DNA of 64,000 nucleotides, taken from positions 62,001 through 126,000 of the forward strand of contig CANMCO010000004.1 in assembly GCA_947496355.1 (NCBI GenBank). Direction: 5' to 3'. The notes beneath the pieces were generated by a model. The model saw only the letters and a list, made by a program, of their open reading frames with translations. It was not told where the DNA came from and searched no databases. The first letter of the stretch is position 1. Every line of letters begins with the position of its first letter. Positions 42,788 through 52,054 of the stretch are shown piece after piece. Source of the DNA: an uncultured Aquimarina sp. Lineage in GTDB: Bacteria > Bacteroidota > Bacteroidia > Flavobacteriales > Flavobacteriaceae. The position numbers and the translations under genes are program-made.

Positions 42788-44797
42788 ATGACTACCTTCA
42801 AAGAACAAATACTTCAAGGAATTCCTAAAACATTACCATCAAAAAAAGTTTTAGATTCTAAAATCAGTCGTGCCCCACACAGAAAACAAATTCTTTCTAT
42901 TGAAGAGAAAAAATTAGCGCTAAGAAATGCGTTACGCTACTTTCCAGAAAAATGGCACTACGAACTTTCTAAGGAGTTTTTAGATGAGTTAAATGAGTTT
43001 GGCCGTATCTACATGTATCGTTTCATGCCGGATTATGAAATATATGCTCGACCAATAAACGACTATCCTGCAACATCAAAACAAGCCGCAGGTATTATGT
43101 TAATGATCCAAAACAATCTGGATCCTGCTGTTGCACAACACCCATATGAGTTAATTACATATGGTGGTAATGGTGCTGTATTTCAAAATTGGGCGCAATA
43201 TCTGCTTACGATGCAATATCTGGCCACAATGACAAATAAACAAACACTACATATGTACTCAGGTCATCCTATGGGGTTATTTCCTTCTTCAAAAGACGCC
43301 CCACGTGTTGTAGTTACTAACGGAATGATGATACCAAATTACTCTAAACCAGATGATTGGGAAAAATATAACGCCCTAGGTGTCACCCAATACGGACAAA
43401 TGACTGCTGGAAGTTACATGTATATTGGGCCTCAAGGAATTGTTCATGGTACCACAATCACAGTAATGAATGCGTTTAGAAAAACATTAAAACCAAACGA
43501 ATCTTCTGCCGGTAAAATTTTTCTTACCGCTGGTTTAGGTGGTATGAGTGGAGCACAACCAAAGGCCGGAAATATTGCAGGCTGCATTACTGTTTGTGCC
43601 GAAGTGAATCCGCAGGCGGCTCAGAAACGTCATGAGCAGGGTTGGGTTGATGAAATCCTTGACGACCTCAATAAACTGTCAGATAGAGTAAAAAATGCTG
43701 TAAACAATAAAGAAGTAGTCTCTATAGCATATCAAGGTAATGTTGTTGATGTTTGGGAAAAATTTTATGAGGAAGATATATATGTAGACCTTGGATCAGA
43801 TCAAACTTCATTGCATAATCCTTGGTCCGGAGGATATTATCCTGTTGGGTTAGGTTATCAAGAAGCAAATACAATGATTAGCACGGATCCAGAAAATTTT
43901 AAAATTAAAGTCCAGGAATCATTGCGCAGTCATGCAGCTATAATCAATAAGCATACCGCCAGAGGTACATATTTCTTTGATTATGGTAATGCATTTTTAC
44001 TTGAAGCATCGCGTGCTGGGGCCGATGTAATGGCAAAAAATAAGATTGATTTCAAGTATCCGTCCTATGTGCAAGATATTCTTGGACCCATGTGTTTTGA
44101 TTATGGATTTGGTCCTTTTAGATGGGTTTGTACTTCGGGAAAATCTGAAGATCTTGATAAAACAGATCAAATTGCATTGCAAGTAATGGAGACCATAAAG
44201 AAAATCTCTCCGGGAGAAATTCAACAGCAAATGCAGGATAACATTACTTGGATACGTGAAGCAAAACAAAATAATCTTGTGGTAGGTTCTAAAGCTCGAA
44301 TTTTATACGCTGATGCCGAGGGGCGAACAAAAATTGCAGAAGCTTTTAATCAAGCCATACATAATGGGGATATATCTGCTCCTGTAGTCTTGGGAAGGGA
44401 TCACCATGACGTAAGTGGAACCGATTCTCCATATCGTGAAACCAGTAATATCTATGATGGCAGCAAATTCACAGCAGATATGGCTATTCACAATGTAATC
44501 GGAGATAGTTTTAGAGGAGCAACATGGGTTTCAATCCACAATGGTGGAGGTGTTGGCTGGGGCGAAGTTATTAACGGAGGTTTTGGACTTTTACTTGATG
44601 GCACAGAAGAAGCCTCAGAAAGATTGAAAAGCATGTTATTCTATGATGTAAATAATGGAATCTCCAGAAGAAGTTGGGCTAGAAATAAAGAAGCGTTGTT
44701 TGCAATTAAAAGGGAGATGGAACGCACTCCAGAGTTAAAAGTGACGATACCAAATCTTGTCGAGGATGATATCCTTGATCACATTTTTCACAATTAA
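42788..44797 (+). CDS. hutU: Urocanate hydratase
   Basis: A 669-residue enzyme that adds water to urocanate to form imidazolonepropionate using tightly bound NAD. The core is recognisable by YGGNGAVFQNWAQYLL, the GLGGMSGAQPKAG NAD-binding glycine stretch, and the C-terminal HNGGGVGWGEVINGGFG. It is about 110 residues longer than the well-known Pseudomonas and Bacillus enzymes, mostly within and before the core, and belongs to the longer Bacteroidota class. It is the second catalytic step, third gene in order. Confidence 0.96.
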   Translation: MTTFKEQILQGIPKTLPSKKVLDSKISRAPHRKQILSIEEKKLALRNALRYFPEKWHYELSKEFLDELNEFGRIYMYRFMPDYEIYARPINDYPATSKQAAGIMLMIQNNLDPAVAQHPYELITYGGNGAVFQNWAQYLLTMQYLATMTNKQTLHMYSGHPMGLFPSSKDAPRVVVTNGMMIPNYSKPDDWEKYNALGVTQYGQMTAGSYMYIGPQGIVHGTTITVMNAFRKTLKPNESSAGKIFLTAGLGGMSGAQPKAGNIAGCITVCAEVNPQAAQKRHEQGWVDEILDDLNKLSDRVKNAVNNKEVVSIAYQGNVVDVWEKFYEEDIYVDLGSDQTSLHNPWSGGYYPVGLGYQEANTMISTDPENFKIKVQESLRSHAAIINKHTARGTYFFDYGNAFLLEASRAGADVMAKNKIDFKYPSYVQDILGPMCFDYGFGPFRWVCTSGKSEDLDKTDQIALQVMETIKKISPGEIQQQMQDNITWIREAKQNNLVVGSKARILYADAEGRTKIAEAFNQAIHNGDISAPVVLGRDHHDVSGTDSPYRETSNIYDGSKFTADMAIHNVIGDSFRGATWVSIHNGGGVGWGEVINGGFGLLLDGTEEASERLKSMLFYDVNNGISRRSWARNKEALFAIKREMERTPELKVTIPNLVEDDILDHIFHN

Positions 44798-44819
44798 TAA
44801 CACTTTTATTCCTTTATAA

Positions 44820-45764
44820 ATGAGCTGCTATCAAAAACCAAACACGAATCTCTGGACAGGACGACAGTCTGATGATCAATTGTATTTACACGAAAAAATC
44901 AAATGCATTGACCTTGACAATAGTTCATTACAACTAACAACAAAAAAAACATACACTATTTTAGGTTATGAATGTGACGAAGGTGTAAAAAGAAACAAAG
45001 GAAGAATTGGTACTGCAGAAGGTCCCAATGCAATACGAAAAATGTTAGCTTCGTTATCAAATCATTTTACAGATCATATTGAAATATTAGACGTAGGAAA
45101 TATAGTATGCAAAGCAGGAAATCTTGAAGAAACACAAAACGAAACATCCCATTACATTACCTCTCTTTTACACCACAAAACATTGCCTATTATTTTAGGA
45201 GGTGGACATGATCTTGCGTATGCACATTATAATGGAATAAAAAAGGAATTTCCCAACAAAACAATAGGTATCATAAATCTTGACGCACATTTTGATCTTA
45301 GACAAAAAACCGATAAAGGAAACTCAGGAACCCCATTTTATCAAATTGCACAAGAAAGTGACAACTTTAATTATTTATGTTTAGGAATTCAAAAAGCATC
45401 GAATAATCGAATATTATATGAAACCGCTAACGAATTAGGTGTTCAATACCTGGAGAATACCGAGTTTACAATTAGTAATAAAGATCAAGTTATAGCACTT
45501 ATTAAAGATTTTATTGCTTCTGTAGATTACATCTATCTCACCATAGATATTGATGGATTTTCTTCTGCCTTTGCTCCAGGGGTTAGTGCTCCTTCTCCGT
45601 TAGGATTCTCTACCGATATTGCTTTAAAATCAATACAATATATCTGTGAGTCTAATAAGTTAATAAGTGTTGATTTGGTTGAACTTAATCCAAAATATGA
45701 TATTGATAATTGTACGGGAAAACTAGCCGCCAGATTAGTATATAATATCATGAATTGGTCGTAA
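44820..45764 (+). CDS. hutG: Formimidoylglutamase (arginase family)
   Basis: A 314-residue Mn-dependent ureohydrolase-fold enzyme that splits formiminoglutamate to glutamate and formamide. Ligands: His130 in GGGHD, Asp155, His157 and Asp159 in NLDAHFD, and Asp243 and Asp245 in TIDIDGF. The following SAPSPLGF is typical of HutG/agmatinase loops. It completes the pathway, so this operon follows the formamide branch, not the HutF/HutG2 formylglutamate branch. Confidence 0.95.
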   Translation: MSCYQKPNTNLWTGRQSDDQLYLHEKIKCIDLDNSSLQLTTKKTYTILGYECDEGVKRNKGRIGTAEGPNAIRKMLASLSNHFTDHIEILDVGNIVCKAGNLEETQNETSHYITSLLHHKTLPIILGGGHDLAYAHYNGIKKEFPNKTIGIINLDAHFDLRQKTDKGNSGTPFYQIAQESDNFNYLCLGIQKASNNRILYETANELGVQYLENTEFTISNKDQVIALIKDFIASVDYIYLTIDIDGFSSAFAPGVSAPSPLGFSTDIALKSIQYICESNKLISVDLVELNPKYDIDNCTGKLAARLVYNIMNWS

Positions 45765-45883
45765 TTCTTTTTTTTGGTAACATAATGCAATCATGATCGT
45801 CTTACAAAAAGGTAACGGGGTCGAAACTAATTATTATTATGAGGTTTTGAGTTTAAAATAAATTCCTTTTTTAAAATATTTCT

Positions 45884-47098
45884 ATGAAAAATATATCTTG
45901 TATTGTATTATTTTTATTTTTTTCATTCCTTAGTAATGCACAAGATTTCATTTCTATTTCAGGAAAAGTAATAGATAATAACACCAAAGAACCTTTGCCT
46001 TTTGCCTCAATATTTATAAAGGAAAAAGCTATAGGAACAACTACTAATAAAGATGGTTCATTTATATTTCATGTTTCTTCAGACATGAATACCCAATTCG
46101 TAACCATTTCAATGTTAGGCTACAAGAGCATTAGAAAACAAGTAACGCAATTCAAAAAAAACGAGAATATTTATCTCGACCAAAGTATAGCCCAATTAGA
46201 CGAAGTTATTCTTAACTCAGATAAACCTCTAACAGCAAAACAAATTGTTAAGAAAGCATATAAAGCTATCGACAGAAATTATCCAACAGAACCGTACATA
46301 TTAGAAGGTTTTATCCGTGATTTACAAAATGAAGATGGTAATTATGTAGAATTATTAGAGTGTGCCGCCAAATTCTATTATAAAGACTACAAAGACAATT
46401 ATTCACCACAAGTAGAACTTCAGGAAGTAAGGCGAAGTTACATTACACAAAATCATCCATGGAATAATGATTTCGAAAGAAAAAACTCAATTGTTGACTT
46501 AACTGAGGATGATTTTATCCGATATGATTATGGGCCAATAAAAGTAAGGAAAGGGTGGTCATACGAAATTGAAAACATCTTAACCTTTACAGATAAGTTA
46601 GTCTATAAAATAATAGCGACTAATCCTCCTTTTCAAAAAGCAACGCTTTACATTGATACTGAAAGTTTTGCGTTTATCAGAATCGAATTAACAAGATTTA
46701 GAAGTAAAAAAAGATACTATAAAAGAAGACTTTCTAACGGGCAGCAAGAAGCTAGCTATAATATAGTATTTGAATACCAGGAACACAATAACAAAATGTA
46801 CCTAAAATATTTAAAAGAGGAAGATACCTGGCACATCTTTGAGAGCTTGGGATCAGATCATATACTATTCAAAAAACACCCTAAAAAGGAGTTGTTTATA
46901 AGTAAAGTGATCTCTGAAAATGTGAGTCAGTACCCTTTCAACCAAAATCTGAGTATAAACAAGAGCATAGAAAGCCAAGCTCCTCCTTATAATTCAGAAT
47001 TCTGGAAACATTACAATGCTCCATCTCTTACCAATGAAGAAAGCAAAATTGTTGAAGAGCTAAAAAAAGCACAGATTAAAGTCTTACCAAGAGAATAA
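45884..47098 (+). CDS. Exported carboxypeptidase-regulatory-like domain protein
   Basis: A 404-residue protein with a signal peptide (MKNISCIVLFLFFSFLSNAQ). Residues about 22-105 form a CarboxypepD_reg-like Ig fold (ISGKVIDNNTKEPLPFASIFIKEKAIGTTTNKDGSF...), used in TonB-dependent receptors and in stand-alone periplasmic proteins. The C-terminal 300 residues are a beta-rich domain found only with this fold in Bacteroidota. No partner TonB receptor is adjacent. Its function is unknown; a cell-envelope location is likely. Confidence 0.85.
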   Translation: MKNISCIVLFLFFSFLSNAQDFISISGKVIDNNTKEPLPFASIFIKEKAIGTTTNKDGSFIFHVSSDMNTQFVTISMLGYKSIRKQVTQFKKNENIYLDQSIAQLDEVILNSDKPLTAKQIVKKAYKAIDRNYPTEPYILEGFIRDLQNEDGNYVELLECAAKFYYKDYKDNYSPQVELQEVRRSYITQNHPWNNDFERKNSIVDLTEDDFIRYDYGPIKVRKGWSYEIENILTFTDKLVYKIIATNPPFQKATLYIDTESFAFIRIELTRFRSKKRYYKRRLSNGQQEASYNIVFEYQEHNNKMYLKYLKEEDTWHIFESLGSDHILFKKHPKKELFISKVISENVSQYPFNQNLSINKSIESQAPPYNSEFWKHYNAPSLTNEESKIVEELKKAQIKVLPRE

Positions 47099-47166
47099 CA
47101 ATATTATACTACTATCTAAATACTCTTTCTATATAGTATAGTTGTCCGGAAATATTACAAAAAAAT

Positions 47167-47195
47167 ACCCTTCAAATAAATATATGAAGGGTTTT
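47167..47195 (+). terminator. Intrinsic terminator after the 45884-47098 gene
   Basis: An 8 bp stem (ACCCTTCA with TGAAGGGT) and a 10-base loop, followed by a run of T, lie 68 bp after the stop codon. Confidence 0.75.
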
Positions 47196-47292
47196 AGGGC
47201 AAAACAAATGCAACTATTATTCTTACAACTATCTCAAAACACTAATAAAAAAGAGTTTTTCAAAGATTTTGTAAAGGGAGTTATTTTTATTA

Positions 47293-47391
47293 TTACTTAC
47301 GAATTGCATAACTAGAAGCTTCAGGGAGTTGTCTCAAAAAATTTACAATACTCATAAAACTAAATCCGAGTGTGGAAAATAAATGATTCAT
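47293..47391 (-). CDS. Candidate 32-residue peptide
   Basis: A short frame encoding MNHLFSTLGFSFMSIVNFLRQ and eleven further residues ending IRK. It is amphipathic and partly hydrophobic, with a Phe-rich start. Upstream on the minus strand is TTG, then exactly 19 bp, then TACTTTAG (one mismatch to TAnnTTTG), a good match to the Bacteroidota promoter. It lies in a 686 bp region otherwise free of genes. It may be a real small protein, a leader peptide or chance; I have no homology evidence. Confidence 0.4.
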   Translation of the reverse strand: MNHLFSTLGFSFMSIVNFLRQLPEASSYAIRK

Positions 47392-47784
47392 GATCGTGTG
47401 ATTTAAGGGTTATTTGGTACTAAAGTAATCAGTTATTAACATATAACAAAACAAAATGTTCATTATTTGTTAATAATTTGTTGAAAAGTTTATTAAATTC
47501 GTTATAAAACACAAAATATGTAAAATTTCAAATATTTAACACGTAAAAACTTACTTTAATTGTTAATAACTATGTTAATAACTCCAATTACACCTATGAA
47601 CAGTGAGATCTTTACGTTAACAAACCGATTAAAAACTCTTCAAAATCAAACAATTAGAACAAAAATAACCTCCTAACCTATGCACTCCTTTAAAAAGCTT
47701 AACCACTGCAATCATTAAAAACACGTTTATTAACATGAACATGTACAATTCCAATCAATTCATTCTTTTACCTAAATTGCGCTC
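47392..47784. other. AT-rich non-coding stretch
   Basis: Apart from the promoter of the 32-residue peptide, I see no gene or strong hairpin in this part. It should also carry the promoter of the gene at 47785. Confidence 0.4.
47420..47449 (-). promoter_or_regulatory. Putative promoter of the 32-residue peptide
   Basis: On the minus strand, TTG at 47449-47447 and TACTTTAG at 47427-47420 are separated by exactly 19 bp, the Bacteroidota -33/-7 spacing; the -7 box has one mismatch. Confidence 0.45.
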
Positions 47785-48258
47785 ATGAAATCTGCTACAG
47801 TAAGAGAACTTAAAACAGAATTAGCTCATAGTTCACATCAGGAACTTATAGAGTTGTGTTTACGTCTATCTAGGTTTAAAAAGGAAAACAAGGAATTGCT
47901 AACCTATTTATTATTTGAATCCACAAATGAGGAAGGTTATATTGAAAGTGTGAAAAATGAAGTTGATAGTCAATTTGAGGTCATTAATACATCATCCTAC
48001 CATTATATCAAAAAGAGTGTCCGGAAAATTTTAAGAACTATAAAGAAATACATTCGATATTCTAAAAACAAAGAGACAGAGGTTGAGCTACTACTTTACT
48101 TTTGTGAAAAACTAAAAAATTATAAACCCTACATCCAAAACAATTCTGTACTGCAAAACATTCTTAAAAGAGAAATTGAATCGATAAAGAAGAAAATAAA
48201 AGTATTGCATGAAGATTTACAATATGACTATGAATTAGAATTACAGAAATTATTTTAA
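47785..48258 (+). CDS. Unknown helical protein (157 aa)
   Basis: A 157-residue, strongly basic and almost wholly helical protein without signal peptide or membrane segment. The first half (TVRELKTELAHSSHQELIELCLRLSRFKKENKELLTYLLFE) resembles the start of a group of flavobacterial proteins of unknown function, which I cannot name with certainty. The second half forms a long helix with many lysines (KKSVRKILRTIKKYIRYSKNK) that could bind nucleic acid. It is a single gene. Confidence 0.75.
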   Translation: MKSATVRELKTELAHSSHQELIELCLRLSRFKKENKELLTYLLFESTNEEGYIESVKNEVDSQFEVINTSSYHYIKKSVRKILRTIKKYIRYSKNKETEVELLLYFCEKLKNYKPYIQNNSVLQNILKREIESIKKKIKVLHEDLQYDYELELQKLF

Positions 48259-48438
48259 CAAAACCTCATGCATAGCTTTGGTTTCCAGACCTTATTTAGG
48301 AAAAAACGAGTAGTAAATTTGGTATCCTTATCTTTATTTAAATCCTTTTTCATACTTTTACTAGTAATAAACATTTAAAAAATGTGTTTATAACGTATGT
48401 AAAAACAAGATAATGATGAACATTTCAATATTTGGCAT

Positions 48439-48446
48439 TATCTTTG
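48439..48446 (+). promoter_or_regulatory. Bacteroidota -7 element for the cold-shock gene
   Basis: TATCTTTG, an exact TAnnTTTG, is 29 bp before the ATG at 48476. A weaker copy (AATATTTG) lies about 12 bp further upstream. Nothing else stands out between 48259 and 48438. Confidence 0.5.
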
Positions 48447-48475
48447 ATTTTTATTAACTAATTTAAATTTTAACA

Positions 48476-48667
48476 ATGAATAAAGGAACAGTAAAATTCT
48501 TCAACGATGCCAAAGGTTTTGGATTCATCACTGAAGAAGACTCAGGCAAAGAACATTTTGTACACATCTCTGGATTAATCGACGAGATTAGAGAAGGCGA
48601 TGCAGTCGAATTTGATTTGCAGGAAGGTAAAAAAGGATTAAACGCAGTAAATGTAAAAGTAATTTAA
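48476..48667 (+). CDS. Cold-shock domain protein (CspA type)
   Basis: A 63-residue single cold-shock domain, an RNA/ssDNA-binding OB fold. KGFGFIT at 14-20 is RNP-1 and HFVHIS is RNP-2. The start MNKGTVKFFNDAKGFGFI is classic. It probably acts as an RNA chaperone; cold induction is not shown by the sequence. It is followed by a strong terminator. Confidence 0.95.
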   Translation: MNKGTVKFFNDAKGFGFITEEDSGKEHFVHISGLIDEIREGDAVEFDLQEGKKGLNAVNVKVI

Positions 48668-48694
48668 TATATACTATTTAATTTTTTTAAAGCA

Positions 48695-48724
48695 CAAGCC
48701 TGTCACATGTGACAGGCTTTTTTT
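48695..48724. terminator. Strong intrinsic terminator after the cold-shock gene
   Basis: A 24-base perfect palindrome (12 bp arms AAGCCTGTCACA and its complement, loop within the centre) is followed by eight T. A-rich sequence on the other side could also stop the convergent CoA-operon transcript. Confidence 0.9.
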
Positions 48725-48749
48725 ATATATCATATTTAGTTCAGGTTAA

Positions 48750-49214
48750 TCATTCAAACATAAGGGAAACAAACTCTGCCACACATGCAGGTTTCTCAAC
48801 ACCTTCTATTTCAACAGTACAATCCCAGGTAATTTTTAACCCATTATACCCATATTCTTCTATTTTCTGAATACTACTATGTAAGCGCAAACGACTATCT
48901 ACAATCACTGGATGTGGGAAACGTACTTTATTCAACCCATAATTTACTCCCATTGCTAAGCTTTTTACAAGGATTAGATCCATAAGCATTTTAGAAAGTA
49001 AAGAGACTGATAAAAACCCATGAGCAATAGGTTTTTTGAAAGGTGACTCCTTTTTAATTCTATCAAGATCAACATGTACCCACTGAAAATCTTGGGTAGC
49101 CTCAGCAAAAGCATTAATCATTTTCTGAGTAACGACTAACCACTCACCTGTTGGCAACGGCTTTCCTTCATGTTTTTTAAACGCTTCAAAATCTTTACAA
49201 ATTAGTTGATTCAT
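48750..49214 (-). CDS. MaoC-like hotdog-fold hydratase
   Basis: A 154-residue enzyme of the MaoC/(R)-specific enoyl-CoA hydratase group. The hydratase-2 motif is visible in FQWVHVDLDR, followed by PIAHGFLSVSLL, which together give the catalytic Asp/His and the shape of the CoA pocket. It would hydrate a 2-enoyl-CoA to a 3-hydroxyacyl-CoA. It is the last gene of the CoA operon and lies 38 bp after the FabG-like SDR, which could oxidise the product. Confidence 0.85.
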   Translation of the reverse strand: MNQLICKDFEAFKKHEGKPLPTGEWLVVTQKMINAFAEATQDFQWVHVDLDRIKKESPFKKPIAHGFLSVSLLSKMLMDLILVKSLAMGVNYGLNKVRFPHPVIVDSRLRLHSSIQKIEEYGYNGLKITWDCTVEIEGVEKPACVAEFVSLMFE

Positions 49215-49252
49215 ATGTATTGAATTAAAAGTTGAATTTGTATTTGGTTAGT

Positions 49253-49990
49253 TTATCGTGAAATTCCTCCATCAATTGTTAAACATATTCCAGAAACGTA
49301 AGAAGCCTCATCTGATGCCAAATACAAATATCCATAAGCAATATCAATGGGCATAGCAGCTTTTTGAAGCGGAATCTGTTTCTTAATCCCATCTAAATGT
49401 TCTTCTGGGATTTGTTCTGTCATCTCTGTAAGTGTAAAACCAGGGGCAAGCGCATTAGCAGTAATTCCATACTTTCCTAACTCCATTGTCCAAGTTTTGG
49501 ACATCGCAATAACTCCGGCCTTGGTTGCAGCATAATTAGTTTGCCCAAAATTACCACGTAGACCTACATTAGAGGCTGCAGAAACAATGCGGCCATAACC
49601 TGCTTCTTTCATATATTTTGAAACTACCTGGGTACATAAAAAGACACCTTTTAAATTAACATCAATCACAGCATCCCACTCAGCTTCGCTCATTTTATGC
49701 AGTGTACGATCTTTGGTGATTCCAGCGTTATTGATAAGTATATCAATCTTGCCGTGCTTCTTATATATCCTTTCAGTTTCGGTTTCTATAGCTTCTTTAT
49801 CAGTAACAGAAATTTTAGTAAACTCTGCTACTCCATGATTTGCAATAATTTGTTTTGCTATATTATCTCCTCCATCTAATAAATCCCAAATAATTACAAT
49901 TGCTCCTTCTTTAGCAAACAATTCTGATACAGCTTTACCTATCCCTCTAGCTCCTCCAGTTACAATGGCTACTTTATTTTTTAATCTCAT
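49253..49990 (-). CDS. FabG-like SDR (3-hydroxyacyl dehydrogenase)
   Basis: A 245-residue classical SDR with TGGARGIG at 11-18, NNAG and the active-site Tyr153 and Lys157 (NYAATKAG). Wording is close to FabG and PhaB, so it may oxidise or reduce a 3-hydroxyacyl-CoA or ACP in this catabolic operon. It precedes the MaoC gene, the natural partner in beta-oxidation of CoA esters. Confidence 0.88.
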   Translation of the reverse strand: MRLKNKVAIVTGGARGIGKAVSELFAKEGAIVIIWDLLDGGDNIAKQIIANHGVAEFTKISVTDKEAIETETERIYKKHGKIDILINNAGITKDRTLHKMSEAEWDAVIDVNLKGVFLCTQVVSKYMKEAGYGRIVSAASNVGLRGNFGQTNYAATKAGVIAMSKTWTMELGKYGITANALAPGFTLTEMTEQIPEEHLDGIKKQIPLQKAAMPIDIAYGYLYLASDEASYVSGICLTIDGGISR

Positions 49991-50009
49991 TTCTTTTATG
50001 ATTTTGGTA

Positions 50010-50987
50010 TTATGAACATTGAATCACCACTTTCCCTCTTACTTCTCTATTCATCATAGCTTCAAGAGCTTTTGATGCTTCTTTTAAAGGATATATCTCA
50101 TGAATATGCGGTTTTAATTTACCTGCTCCGTACCACTGCATTAATTCCATAGTATTTTGCATATTTTTCTTGGGTGTCTTCATTGCAAAACTCCCCCAAA
50201 ACACGCCTACAATGGCGCAGCCTTTTAGAAGAGTTAGGTTAAGAGGCACTTTGGGAATATCGCCCGCAGCAAAACCAACTACCAAGTAACGTCCTTCCCA
50301 TGCCATACCACGTATAGATGGTTCTGAGTATTCTCCACCCACAGGATCATAGACCACATCAACTCCTTTACCCAATGTAAGCTCTTTAATTCTCGACTTC
50401 AGATCTTCGCTTGTATAGTTAATAACCTCATCTGCACCATATTCTTGGCATAATTTCAATTTTTCATTAGAAGATGCGGCAGCAATTACTTTGGCCCCCA
50501 TAAGCTTTCCTAGCTCAACGGCAGCCAATCCCACTCCGCCCGATGCGCCTAATACCAACAACGTCTCTCCTTCTTTAAGATTACCTCTATCTTTTAAAGC
50601 ATGATATGAAGTACCGTAGGCCATCATAAAAGATGCTGCAACCGGAAAACCCATCATTGGAGGTTTTTTAAAACAAGCATTACCAGGAACGATCACCTCT
50701 TCTGCATATCCGCCATGCATTACAAATCCAAAAACCTCATCACCAGGTTTTAGATGTGTTACTCCAGCACCAACTTCTTTAACTACACCGGCAATATCAC
50801 TGCCTGGTGTAAAAGGTAATTCTGGTTTAAATTGATACAGTCCTTGAATAATCAAAGTATCGGGAAAATTAACCCCGCAAGCTCTTACGCTTACCAAAAC
50901 TTCATTTTCCTTATACGATGGGCTTTGTATTCCTTCTAGAACAAGACTCGAAGGTGGTCCAAATTGTTTGCAAACAATTGCTTTCAT
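50010..50987 (-). CDS. NADPH:quinone oxidoreductase-like MDR protein
   Basis: A 325-residue medium-chain dehydrogenase/reductase of the zinc-independent QOR group. It starts MKAIVCKQFGPPSSLVLE and has the Rossmann GASGGVGLAAVELGK, with no catalytic zinc cysteine or histidine set. Such enzymes reduce quinones or enoyl-CoA double bonds with NADPH. Neighbours are the SDR and the second MDR gene (19 and 14 bp gaps). Confidence 0.88.
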   Translation of the reverse strand: MKAIVCKQFGPPSSLVLEGIQSPSYKENEVLVSVRACGVNFPDTLIIQGLYQFKPELPFTPGSDIAGVVKEVGAGVTHLKPGDEVFGFVMHGGYAEEVIVPGNACFKKPPMMGFPVAASFMMAYGTSYHALKDRGNLKEGETLLVLGASGGVGLAAVELGKLMGAKVIAAASSNEKLKLCQEYGADEVINYTSEDLKSRIKELTLGKGVDVVYDPVGGEYSEPSIRGMAWEGRYLVVGFAAGDIPKVPLNLTLLKGCAIVGVFWGSFAMKTPKKNMQNTMELMQWYGAGKLKPHIHEIYPLKEASKALEAMMNREVRGKVVIQCS

Positions 50988-51001
50988 AGTTATCGATTTT
51001 A

Positions 51002-52006
51002 TTATTCTTCAATAACTTTTAGCACCAATTTACCCATCTTATCTCCAGAAAACAATCGTAAAAATGTTTCATGAAAATTCTCAATTCCTTCATAAATATC
51101 TTCTTTACTTTTTAGTTTTCCTTGAGCCATCCAGCCACCCATTTCCATAGCAGCTTTACCGTAATCTTTTGCATAATCCATAACTACCATTCCTTGCATT
51201 GTAGCACGATTTACCAAAAGAGACAAATAATTTGATGGACCCTTCATCGCTGTTTTATTATTGTATTGCGAAATCGCACCACAAATAACAATTCGTGCAT
51301 GCATTCGCAGTCTAGCCAATGCCGCATCAAGAATCTCTCCTCCTACATTATCAAAATACACATCGATTCCTTTAGGGCATTCTCGTTTTAATGCGGTATG
51401 AATATTCTCAGATTTGTAATCAATAGCCCCATCAAATCCCAGTGTGTCTATTACATATTTACATTTTTCCGCACCACCGGCTATACCAATTACGCGACAG
51501 CCTTTGATTTTAGCAATCTGACCAACAATGCTACCTACGGCTCCAGCAGCTCCCGAAACCAGGACAACATCACCTTCTTTGATTTTACCGACTTCCAAAA
51601 TTCCGAAATAAGCTGTCATCCCAGGCATACCCAAGGTACCAATATACATTGGTAAAGGAGCAAGGTTTGGATCTACCTTATACCAATTGTTTCCATCGGT
51701 TACTGCATATTGTTGTACTCCCCCCCAACCTGTTAAATAATCTCCTTCTTTAAATTTTGGGTGGTTATTTGACTTTATCACCTTCCCGATCGAACCTGAA
51801 CGCATTACATCATCAATCTGCACGGGTTCTATATAAGATTTACCCTCGTTCATCCAGCCACGCATTGCCGGATCCAAGGATATATAATGTTGTTGGATCA
51901 ATACCTCTCCATCTTTAGGTTCTGGAATTGGGTTAGATTGTAATTCCCAAGTATCCGCATCTGGAAGTCCAGCAGGACGTTTCTTAAATATTAGTTGCTT
52001 ATTCAT
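51002..52006 (-). CDS. NADP-dependent alkenal/enone reductase (CurA/LTB4DH-like MDR)
   Basis: A 334-residue MDR enzyme of the leukotriene B4 12-hydroxydehydrogenase / CurA branch. Marks are the start FKKRPAGLPDADTWELQ, the SGAAGAVGSIVGQIAK Rossmann motif and SKEDIYEGIENFHETFLRLFSGDKMGKLVLKV at the end. The branch reduces alpha,beta-unsaturated aldehydes or ketones with NADPH. It is part of the CoA operon, which suggests an unsaturated intermediate. Confidence 0.88.
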   Translation of the reverse strand: MNKQLIFKKRPAGLPDADTWELQSNPIPEPKDGEVLIQQHYISLDPAMRGWMNEGKSYIEPVQIDDVMRSGSIGKVIKSNNHPKFKEGDYLTGWGGVQQYAVTDGNNWYKVDPNLAPLPMYIGTLGMPGMTAYFGILEVGKIKEGDVVLVSGAAGAVGSIVGQIAKIKGCRVIGIAGGAEKCKYVIDTLGFDGAIDYKSENIHTALKRECPKGIDVYFDNVGGEILDAALARLRMHARIVICGAISQYNNKTAMKGPSNYLSLLVNRATMQGMVVMDYAKDYGKAAMEMGGWMAQGKLKSKEDIYEGIENFHETFLRLFSGDKMGKLVLKVIEE

Positions 52007-52054
52007 TGGTTTGTGTTTTAATTTTATTTAAAATAATTTATGCTATTATTTATT

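Noticed and set aside
45793..45861. 22-codon frame after hutG
   Set aside because: Too short, no promoter-like element and no neighbouring support.
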